A DNA stretch of 64,000 nt, taken from contig NC_088307.1 of assembly GCF_032854445.1 (NCBI RefSeq), positions 24,253,953 to 24,317,952 of the forward strand. The letters run 5' to 3'. Shown in pieces: positions 45,001 through 57,000 of this stretch; the stretch's first letter is position 1; every line of letters starts with the position of its first letter. The notes below the pieces were generated by a model, which had not been told where the DNA came from, made no database searches, and was given only the letters and a program-made list of their open reading frames with translations. Both the position numbers and the translations under genes were made by a program. The stretch is from Liolophura sinensis (taxonomy: Eukaryota; Mollusca; Polyplacophora; Chitonida; Chitonidae).

Positions 45001-48000
45001 AAATGTCAGGGGTGAATCAAAGCTAAGATGGTTAAAGTTAGATGTCAGGGGTGAATCAAAGCTAAGATGGTTAAAGTTAGATGTCAGGGGCAAATCAAAG
45101 CCAACATGGTTAAAGTTAAATGTCAGGGGTGTATCAAAGCTAAGATGGTTAAAGATAGAGGTCGAGTGAATCAAAGCTAAGATGGTTAAAGTTAAATGTC
45201 AGGGGTGAATCAAAGCTAAGATGGTTAAAGTTAGATGTCAGGGGTGAATCAAAGCTAAGATGGTTAAAGATAGAGGTCGAGTGAATCAAAGCTAAGATGG
45301 TTAAGGTTAAATGTCAGGGGTGAATCAAAGCTAAGATGGTTAAAGTTAGATGTCAGGGGCGAATCAAAGCTAAGATGGTTAAAGTTAAATGTCAGGGGTG
45401 AATCAAAGCTAAGATGGTTAAAGTTAGATGTCAGGGGTGAATCAAAGCTAAGATGGTTAAAGTTAAATGTCAGGGGTGAATCAAAGCTAAGATGGTTAAA
45501 GATAGATGTCAGGGGTGAAACAAAGCTTAGATGGTTAAAGTTAAATGTCAGGGGCAAATCAAAGCCAACATGGTTAAAGTTAAATGTCAGGGGTGAATCA
45601 AAGCTAAGATGGTTAAAGATAGATGTCAGGGGTGAAACAAAGCTAACATGGTTAAAGTTACATGTCAGGGGCCAATCAAAGCTAACATGATAAAAGTTAG
45701 ATGTCAGGGGTGAATCAAAGCTAAGATGGTTAAAGATAGATGTCAGGGGTGAAACAAAGCTAACATGATAAAAGTTAGATGTTATTGGTGCATCTAAGTT
45801 AACCTGGATTATGTAAATGTTAGGGGTATCTCAAACAGTACAACACACTTTGGGGTCAGTCCTAGTTTGGTCACACCTAAGACTGTAAAAAAGTTGTAGC
45901 TTTCTCGTTTGGCGTTCAGCATTAAGGGGAAGTGCAATGACAGGTTGATCCATATCAGTATAATGGCTTGAGCAGGGCGGCTTACTTGCCTTCGGTAAGT
46001 CGTCTCAGTGGAGCAGCACTAGATAAAATAGCAGTGGAAATTCGTCCTGCAACAAGGAGGCACATTACATGCACTTCAATTGTTCCTGCATCGTCATATA
46101 ACTGAGAAATTGTTAAGTACGACGTCAAACCCCAAGCGCTGACTCACTCAAATAGCACAACATGTACATTAAGTGTATTGTGATGAGGTTTTGCATATGT
46201 CTAGAGTGCATTGACATGAGGCAGTGTTCCTTCACTGATGCTCTGTGCGTGTATTAATTACCGTAAATTACAAAATTCAGGATTGTACTGTGTATTAGAA
46301 TCATTGTTCAGGTAAATGTCAGAAGTGGTATCCTGCTCGGAGGTGTTTCCTCCATCCTGATGGTTCATTCATTTGATTGGTGTTTTACACTGTACTAAAG
46401 AATATTTCACTTAAATGACAGTGGTCAGCATTATGGTGGGAGGAAACTGGGCAGAACAAGGGGGAAACTCCTTGACCACCCGCAGGTTGCTGGAAGACCT
46501 CAGGTACGACCCGGTCACCTACATGACCAATACATGTAAAACTGACCACCATTGTGTTTGACGTTAAACAACAATCAAATGTATATTCAGCCTGAACAAT
46601 GTTATAGCTTTGTGCTTCCGTTTCAGTGTTATTCCCTGAGGAAGTTGTGCCCAAGCTGCCCCAGTGGATCCCCCAGTGTCGAGAATCCGAGATGGTGATG
46701 CCTGTGAACAGGACGCCTGCACCTGGATCCCAAGGTCTCAGGAAGCTAAAATCGGGGCCCCTGGAACTGTTTAACACATGCCTCAACCAACGTCAGCAGG
46801 AGGCTGTGATTCGTATAGTGTTGGGACAGGGGCGTCCAACTCCTTACATTCTGTTTGGGCCTCCAGGTAATTTTAGCTCAGTGGAAGTTCTTCAACCTTT
46901 TCAGCCACTTCTGTGACCAATAGTTTGAAACATTCTGAGACAACTAAAAGGTGTAGAGAAATAATTTGCACAGTTTTATGAAGCTTTTATGACACAAACA
47001 AATCATTTTTTAGCCTCATTTTCGTAATGATTGTGTGCAGAAATTTCATTGAAAAAAGTGTTTTAAGGGTTGAAATTTTTGTTTTCATGGAATGTCAAAC
47101 ATGTTTCTCTTAGATCGATGTGGGTTCAATACCACTGTTTGTCAAATTTTTCAGGAAAGATTATTCACAAGGTCTTACTGTAGCCTTACATGAAGTTCAC
47201 TCGGACTGTTTGCCTTGCAGCAATGTGACTTGTGAAAAAGTGTAACTTACATGGGCTGGTGGGTTCCTCTAGGCACTCAAGTTTCTTCCTTTCATAATAT
47301 ACTGCCCGAAACCGATGCTGGATTTAAGGCTTAGAACCAGTTGTTCTGTATGGTACTATTTGTTATGTCGATTCGGCCACTTCCACTAGTCCATAAGTGG
47401 AAATGGGAGGAACCCTAGTTTGTATGATCTGTACATGTCGTCTGAAATTGAGTGGTACTTTAAACATCTTGATTGTGTTGTGTTCTAATTTTTGTGTAAA
47501 TGTCGCATTGAAATTTTTAGGTTGAAATGGTATCCTGAAGAACAAACTGACTATTTATATTTTTTCCTTCAGGAACGGGGAAGACTGTTACAGTTGTGGA
47601 AAGCATCCTTCAGATCTTCATGAAGGTGCCTCACAGTCGTATCATCGCTTGTACTCCTTCCAATAGTGCTGCCGATCTTCTGGTGAGCCAATCGTTCGTT
47701 GTGCTCTACTATGGTATTCATCGCTCGACATGTGTTATACAGATAGGGCCATTTAATGGATAAAACTGAAGCGTCCTGAAAAACAGGATTTTAGAAGAAA
47801 AGACAACACTTAATTTAACCTTGGTTAGTTGGGAAAAAGAGTGGAAACAGACCTAAACAGCCTAAGCCATTTCTTTTCGAGGTGCGAGGTAATACTATCA
47901 ATAAATTATTAATCTGGAATTATGTGGTGCCAGTTTTCTTACTTTGAACTGTGGTTTCGATATGAATCAAACTTGTATCAACTTTGGATGGGATTTTCTT

Positions 48001-51000
48001 TTGAGTGCGTATATATATTTGTTTAGCCAAGTGTGATATATATTATTTTTGTATGTACAGTTCTCGTGCAGTATACCTACATGTAGATGATATGATGAGT
48101 ATATATTACTGAGTTGACAATGGATGAACCATATACAAGTAGGAGCTGTAAATTATGCAGTTTTGTTCGAATGACATCAAAACATTTGATAGTGTCATAT
48201 GTGGCTCTTTGTGAATGATGGGTGTTTTTTGGGTGACTTCACATAGGGTGGAATCATCAGAAAAATTCTGTTTCCTTACAATCTTAAGAATTGCCACAAA
48301 GTTTGTTATTAGTGTGTGAGTTTGTACATAAGCTTGTAATAATTTAGGAGAGAAATCCGTGTAATAGTGATAATAATATCAGCCCTTATGACTTACTATC
48401 GTTTAACCCTTCAGTTAAAATGTCAATACAAAAGCTTTTGGGTTGGAGGAGTTGTTTATAGCTCAAAACCATCTTGTGAATTACATCAAATAATGCCTCC
48501 CTGTATAAATGTGTTTATCTGCTTTTCCAGACAGAGCGATTACAGCAAAGTGAGCAGCTGACAACAGCTGACATGGTTCGTATAAACGCGCTACAGCGGA
48601 CAGAAGAGGTAAGAAGAAAGGGAGGTGATTTTAAACATCACATGTTTTTATGTTGATATCTTCTGTATTCAGTACAACCTGATTTTTGGTCTGTTATCAT
48701 TTTCTCACAGCTGGTGAAATTGTTGTTCTTTTCTATAGCACACCTGACAGCATTTGATCCTGTTGCCATGACGACACTAACTTGCAGGTGGTGTCCTAAC
48801 CTATGTTTAATCTGTTGTCATTGTTATTGTTTCAGAGCATACCTGACAGCATTTGATCCTGTTGCCATGATGGCACTAACTAGCCGTTCGTGTCACAACG
48901 TATTTATGGCCTGTTGTCATTTTCTCACGGCTGGTGAAATTGTGATTGTTTCAGAGCATACCTGACAGCATTTGATCCTGTTGCCATGATGGCACTAACT
49001 AGCCATTCGTGTCGCAACGTATTTATGGCCTGTTGTCATTTTCTCACGGCTGGTGAAATTGTGATTGTTTCAGAGCATTCCTGACAGCATTTGATCCTGT
49101 TGCCATGATGGCACTAACTAGCCATTCGTGTCACAAGGTATTGATGGCCTGTTGTCATTTTCTCACGGCTGGTGAAATTGTGATTGTTTCAGAGCATACC
49201 TGAGAGCATTTGATCCTGTTGCCATGATGGCACTAACTAGCCATTCGTGTCGCAACGTATTTATGGCCTGTTGTCATTTTCTCACGGCTGGTGAAATTGT
49301 GATTGTTTCAGAACATACCTGACAGCATTTGATTCTGTTGCCATGATGGCACTAACTAGCCGTTCGTGTCGCAACGTATTGATGGCCTGTTGTCATTTTC
49401 TCACGGCTGGTGAAATTGTGATTGTTTCAGAGCATACCTGAGAGCATTTGATCCTGTTGCCATGATGGCACTAACTAGCCGTTCGTGTCGCAACGTATTG
49501 ATGGCCTGTTGTCATTTTCTCACGGCTGGTGAAATTGTGATTGTTTCAGAGCATACCTGACAGCATTTGATCCTGTTGCCATGATGGCACTAACTAGCCG
49601 TTCGTGTCACAACGTATTTATGGCCTGTTGTCATTTTCTCACAGCTGGTGAAATTGTGATTGTTTCAGAGCATACCTGACAGCATTTGATCCTGTTGCCA
49701 TGATGGCACTAACTAGCTGTTCGTGTCGCAACGTATTTATGGCCTGTTGTCATTTTCTCACGGCTGGTGAAATTGTGATTGTTTCAGAGCATACCTGACA
49801 GCATTTGATCCTGTTGCCATGATGGCACTAACTAGCCGTTCGTGTCACAACGTATTTATGGCCTGTTGTCATTTTCTCACAGCTGGTGAAATTGTGATTG
49901 TTTCAGAGCATACCTGACAGCATTTGATCCTGTTGCCATGATGGCACTAACTAGCTGTTCGTGTCGCAACGTATTTATGGCCTGTTGTCATTTTCTCACG
50001 GCTGGTGAAATTGTGATTGTTTCAGAGCATACCTGAGAGCATTTGATCCTGTTGCCATGATGGCACTAACTAGCTGTTCGTGTCGCAACGTATTTATGGC
50101 CTGTTGTCATTTTCTCACGGCTGGTGAAATTGTGATTGTTTCAGAGCATATCTGACAGCATTTGATCCTGTTGCCATGACGACACTAACTTGCAGGTGGT
50201 GTCCTAACCTACGTTTAATCTGTTGTCATTGTGATTGTTTCAGAGCATACCTGACAGCATTTGATCCTGTTGCCATGATGGCACTAACTAGCCGTTCGTG
50301 TCACAACGTATTTATGCCCTGTTGTCATTTTCTCACGGCTGTTGTCATTGTGATTGTTTCAGAGCATAGCTGACAGCATTTGATCCTGTTGCCATGAGGG
50401 CACTAACTAGCTGTTCGTGTCGCAACGTATTTATGGCCTGTTGTCATTTTCTCACGGCTGGTGAAATTGTGATTGTTTCAGAGCATACCTGACAGCATTT
50501 GATCCTGTTGCCATGATGGCACTAACTAGCCGTTCGTGTCACAACGTATTTATGGCCTGTTGTCATTTTCTCACGGCTGGTGAAATTGTGATTGTTTCAG
50601 AGCATACCTGACAGCATTTGATCCTGTTGCCATGATGGCACTAACTAGCCGTTCGTGTCGCAACGTATTTATGGCCTGTTGTCATTTTCTCACGGCTGGT
50701 GAAATTGTGATTGTTTCAGAGCATATCTGACAGCATTTGATCCTGTTGCCATGATGGCACTAACTAGCCGTTCGTGTCGCAACGTATTTATGGCCTGTTG
50801 TCATTTTCTCACGGCTGGTGAAATTGTGATTGTTTCAGAGCATACCTGACAGCATTTGATCCTGTTGCCATGACGACACTAACTTGCAGGTGGTGTCCTA
50901 ACCTACGTTTAATCTGTTGTCATTGTGATTGTTTCAGAGCATACCTGACAGCATTTGATCCTGTTGCCATGATGGCACTAACTAGCCGTTCGTGTCACAA

Positions 51001-54000
51001 CGTATTTATGGCCTGTTGTCATTTTCTCACGGCTGTTGTCATTGTGATTGTTTCAGAGCATAGCTGACAGCATTTGATCCTGTTGCCATGATGGCACTAA
51101 CTAGCTGTTTGTGTCGCAACGTATTGATGGCCTGTTGTCATTTTCTCACGGCTGGTGAAATTGTGATTGTTTCAGAGCATACCTGACAGCATTTGATCCT
51201 GTTGCCATGATGGCACTAACTAGCCGTTCGTGTCACAACGTATTTATGGCCTGTTGTCATTTTCTCACGGCTGGTGAAATTGTGATTGTTTCAGAGCATA
51301 CCTGACAGCATTTGATCCTGTTGCCATGATGGCACTAACTAGCCATTCGTGTCGCAATGTATTTATGGCCTGTTGTCATTTTCTCACGGCTGGTGAAATT
51401 GTGATTGTTTCAGAGCATACCTGACAGCATTTGATCCTGTTGCCATGACGACACTAACTTGCAGGTGGTGTCCTAACCTACGTTTAATCTGTTGTCATTG
51501 TGATTGTTTCAGAGCATACCTGAAAGCATTTGATCCTGTTGCCATGATGGCACTAACTAGCCGTTCGTGTCACAACGTATTTATGGCCTGTTGTCATTTT
51601 CTCACGGCTGTTGTCATTGTGATTGTTTCAGAGCATAGCTGACAGCATTTGATCCTGTTGCCATGATGGCACTAACTAGCTGTTTGTGTCACAACGTATT
51701 TATGGCCTGTTGTCATTTTCTCACGGCTGGTGAAATTGTGAGTGTTTCAGAGCATACCTGACAGCATTTGATCCTGTTGCCATGATGGCACTAACTAGCT
51801 GTTCGTGTCACAACGTATTTATGGCCTGTTGTCATTTTCTCACGGCTGGTGAAATTGTGATTGTTTCAGAGCATACCTGACAGCATTTGATCCTGTTGCC
51901 ATGATGGCACTAACTAGCCGTTCGTGTCGCAACGTATTTATGGCCTGTTGTCATTTTCTCACGGCTGGTGAAATTGTGATTGTTTCAGAGCATACCTGAC
52001 AGCATTTGATCCTGTTGCCATGACGACACTAACTTGCAGGTGGTGTCCTAACCTACGTTTAATCTGTTGTCATTGTGATTGTTTCAGAGCATACCTGAAA
52101 GCATTTGATCCTGTTGCCATGATGGCACTAACTAGCCGTTCGTGTCACAACGTATTTATGGCCTGTTGTCATTTTCTCACAGCTGGTGAAATTGTGATTG
52201 TTTCAGAGCATACCTGACAGCATTCGACCCTATTGTTATGATGACACAAACCTGCAGATGGTGTCGCATTACAGGATAATTGTGTGCACCTGTGCCTCCG
52301 CAGGAATGTTGTTGTCATTAGGGATCAAAGTTGGCCATTTTACTCATGTGTTTGTGGATGAGGTAAGATGAAACAGAAATTGGAAATTCACGCGAACGCT
52401 TTGTAATAAGCTGATAATGGTTAGCTTGGTTTGGCGTATTGACATATTCCCATACAAACCACATACCAGGCGTATTGACATATTCCCATACAAACCACAT
52501 ACCAGGCTTATTGACATATTCCCGTACAAACCACATACCAGGCGTATTGACATTCCCGTACAAACCACATACCAGGCGTATTGACATATTCCCCATACAA
52601 ACCACATACCAGGCTTATTGACATATTCCCGTACAAACCACATACCAGGCGTATTGACATTCCCATACAAACCACATACCAGGCGTATTGACATTCCCGT
52701 ACAAATCACCTACCACGTGTATTGACATATTCCCACACAAACCACATACAAGGCGTATTGACATATTCCCGTACAAACCACATACCGGGCGTATTGACAT
52801 TCCCGTACAAATCACATACCAGGCGTATTGACATATTCCCACACAAACCACATTCAAGGCGTATTGACATATTCCCGTACAAACCACATACTGGGCGTAT
52901 TGACATTCCCGTACAAATCACATACCAGGCGTATTGACATATTCCCATACAAACCACACACCAGGCGTATTGACATATTCCAATACAAACCACATACCAG
53001 GCGTATTGACATATTCCCGTGTAAACCACATACCAGGCGTATTGACATATTCCCGTACAAACCACATACCAGGCGTATTGACATATTCCCGTATAAACCA
53101 ATTACCAGGTGTATTGACATATTCCCGTACAAACCACACACCAGGCTTATTGACATATTCCCGTACAAACCACATACCAGGGGTATTGACATATTCCCAT
53201 ACAAACCACATACCAGGCGTATTGACATATTCCCGTAGAAACCACATACCAGGCGTATTGACATATTCCCATACAAACCACATACCAGGCGTATTGACAT
53301 ATTCCCGTACAAACCACATACCAGGCGTATTGACATTCCCGTACAAATCACATACCAGGCATATTGACATATTCCCGTACAAACCACATACAAGACGTAT
53401 TGACATATTCCCGTAGAAACCACATACCAGGCGTATTGACATATTCCCATACAAACCACATACCAGGCGTATTGACATATTCCCGTACAAACCACATACC
53501 AGGCGTATTGACATATTCCCATACAAACCACATACCAGGCGTATGACATATTCCCGTACAAATCACATACCAGGCATATTGACATATTCCAATACAAACC
53601 ACACACCAGGCGTATTGACATATTCCGGTATAAACCACATACCAGGCGTATTGACATATTCCCGTACAAACGACATTGACATTGCCGTTTTCAGGCTTTA
53701 CGTGTATGGCGAGGAAAATTTGCAAAATTATGCAGCTGGCACCACCAGATAGAAAAAAATATGCTCTTTTCAGCCTATAAATGCCATTTTAAAAGTTTTT
53801 TTCTCCTTTAAGCCAGTGTTTCATCTACGCTGAATGTTTTACTGTGACCTCAGCAGAGTAAATAGAGTACGTACATAACAGATGAAACTGCAGCACCTGC
53901 ATGTAACTTGTTCTCCATCGCACAGCAAACGACTTACGTCCTCTCTGGTAGCAGCTGGAGAGGTGTGCCAACAATGTGTGGATGGTCGTGGGTTTTTCCC

Positions 54001-57000
54001 CTGGTTGCGCCCTGTTTCCTCCCACCATAATGCTGGTCGCCATGGAATATGTGAAATATTCCGGATCACATCATAAAACATCAATGAAATAAATAAATAA
54101 ATCGAAAGACTTATGACATGGAAATTCCTAGAGAAAAAATCTGCCAGTGCCTCAGATATAGAGAATCAAGCAATTGAGATAAAAAAATGAGTACACTGTG
54201 GTCGCACATGATTAAGCAGGTAGCACTGTTAAATGCGAACATTTTCAGAAAATAACATTGTGTGCATTAAAAAAAGACAAATTACAAGTGTCAAAACAGT
54301 GAAGAAACTAAATAAAAGAAGCTGGAGAAGGTCAGGAAGGTGATATGCTTGTTTTCTTACACACATGGTTATTGGTTAAATCACAGACAGACAGACAGAC
54401 ATGTGATATTAAAAACTTGCCTGGCTGTTTCCGCTCTCGAGGTCTTGGTAGCAATAAGTGGTTTACGGCGCCCCTTGAATGAATGAATGAATGTAAGCTT
54501 GTGGTTTAACATCGAAGTTAACAATTTTTCAGTTATATGATGACGAGGAGTCATGTGGTGTATGTACATATATTGTGTCTTCTTGTGACAGGACACACCC
54601 ATGCTGCTGCCACTGAAGCATCATGCTGAAGACACCTGTCATGACACCTCACCAAGTCACATTATACTGACACCGGGCGAACCAGTCCTGTTTCCTTATT
54701 GTAACCTCTGAGTGGCGAACTATAAGTGAGGCAGCAACAAGTGCTATTTTTATAATCTTTGGTTTGCCCCCTGGGTCCAATGACATTGAGGCGAACGCTC
54801 TAGCCATCAGGCCACCAAAGAGGTCCAGTGCTTGTTGACCCTTCAGGTGGTTTTACATGAAGTTAAGTGCAGATCACTGGCCTCCTACCAGTTTGGTGTG
54901 GTTTGCATTGAGCTAATTCTGCTAGTGCAGATCTCTTCTCTCAGTTATTGGTAATTGACTCTCCAAGATCATGAATTTGTACCACAGCTTAAACATGCAT
55001 GACTTGGTTGTTTTCTTGCTTGTAAATCTGTCTAAACCTGGGAATGAACAAGCTTTTTTTGTAAATGTGAAAATGTGAAACATGTTTATCATCAAGCATG
55101 TTATCTACAAATGTGGATGTCCCATCCCCCCACCCCCCCCAAAAAAAAAAACACTAACTACCGTCATATAAATGAAAAATACTTGAGCGTAGTGTTAAAC
55201 AGCAATCAAAGAAATAAACCAAATGAATTATTTTGTTGCAGGCAGGCCAGGCCACCGAGCCAGAGTGTTTAATTCCCATTTCTCTGATTGGTCAGTCAGA
55301 TGGACAGGTAAAAACTCTTACTTGCAGCATTTTAAAGCCTCATGGTGTGAACTGTAACCAGGAATAAAGAGCGTTTTAATTCCCCAACATTGCGTGTAGT
55401 TGTAATTATCACATCTTATGTGTAACAAGCTTTTACCTGCATTTCAGTGGCAAAATCTTCTACCACAGCTGTAGAAAAATGTGACTTAGTAAGTGATTTG
55501 AATGTCCATGTTTATGTAGTACCCTGAACGTCATCAGAGGTGGGATGACATGAGCAAGGTTCCATGGTTGATGCACAGTGTTCATATTAATTACCATAAA
55601 TTACAAAATTCATGATTCAATTTATTGTGTATTAGAATAATTGTTGAAGTATTAAATGTGCGGGGTTGTATCTCAGAAAGTACTGCATGCATTATAGCCT
55701 TGCTACCAAATTTAATTTCCTCTTATTATGTTACAGATTGTGCTGGCGGGTGACCCTCATCAGCTTGGTCCAGTCTTGGCCTCAAAGTTTGCTAAATCCC
55801 ATGGACTGGAGCTCTCTCTTCTAGAGAGGCTCACCCTCATGCCAGTCTACCGTCGAGATGTGTCCAGATTTCAGCACGGCTACAACCCACTTCTGGTATT
55901 AATTGTGTTAAAATTTAAATGAATTATTCCTATTATGCTGTACAGTTCCCGTCCAGCTAGTGCATGTCCGATCCAGTTATTGCTGTTCCAATGCTGCCAT
56001 TGCTGTTTCATATCAGTTGTATCTGTTCCAGTTCAGCTATATATTGCTGTTACAGTTTAGCTTGAACTGTTCCAATGCAGCAATTGCTGTTCCATGTCAG
56101 CTGTATCTGTTCCAGTTCAGCTATATATTGCTGTTTCAGTTTAGCTTGAACTGTTCCAATGCAGCTATTGCTGTTCCAGTTCAGGTTGAGCTGTTTGAAT
56201 GCAGACATTGCTGTTCCAGTGCTGCTATTGCTGTTCCATGTCAGCTTCAGCTTTTCTTATCCAGCTATATATTGCTGTTTCAGTTTAGCTTGAACTGTTC
56301 CAATGCAGCTATTGTTGTTCCAGTTCAGGTTGAGCTGTTTGAATGCAGACATTGCTGTTCCAGTGCTGCTATTGCTGTTCCATGTCAGCTTCAGCTTTTC
56401 CAGTTCAGCTATATATTGCTGTTTCAGTTTAACTTGAACTGTTCCAATGCAGCTATTGCTGTTCCAGTTCAGGTTGAGCTGTTTGAATGCCGACATTGCT
56501 GTTCCAGTGCTGCTAGTGCTGTTCCATGTCAGCTTCACCTTTTCCAATTCAGCTATATATTGCTGTTCCAGTTTAGCTTGAACTGTTCCAATGCAGCTAT
56601 TGCTGTTCCAGTTCAGGTTGAGCTGTTTGAATGCCGACATTGCTGTTCCAGTGCCGCTATTGCTGTTCCATGTCAGCTTCAGCTTTTCCAGTTCAGCTAT
56701 ATATTGCTGTTCCAGTTTAGCTTGATAGCTGCACTGTTCCAGTGCAGCTATTGCTATATGTGATCCATTTCAGCTATATATTGCTGTGCCAGTTCATTTT
56801 AAGCTGTTCCAGTTCAGCTTGAGCTGTTCGAATGCAGATATTGCTGTTCTAGTTCAGCTTGAGCTGTTCCCATGCAGATAATGCTGTCCCAGTGCAGCTT
56901 TAGCTGTTCCAATGCAGATAATGCTGTCCAAGTGCTGCTTCAGCTGTTCCAGTGCAGCTAGTACAGAGGTATACCCATGGCACTCTGGCTTCCTATACAC

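Noticed and set aside
44332..45174. 280-codon minus-strand frame with 13-residue repeats
   Set aside because: Shadow of the 39-bp intron array.
52854..53669. Several 120-270-codon frames on both strands
   Set aside because: Shadows of the 36-bp array, overlapping one another in multiple frames.
55960..56763. 267-codon frame rich in Cys, Ala and Leu
   Set aside because: Shadow of the GCTGTTCCAG-type array; low complexity, intronic.
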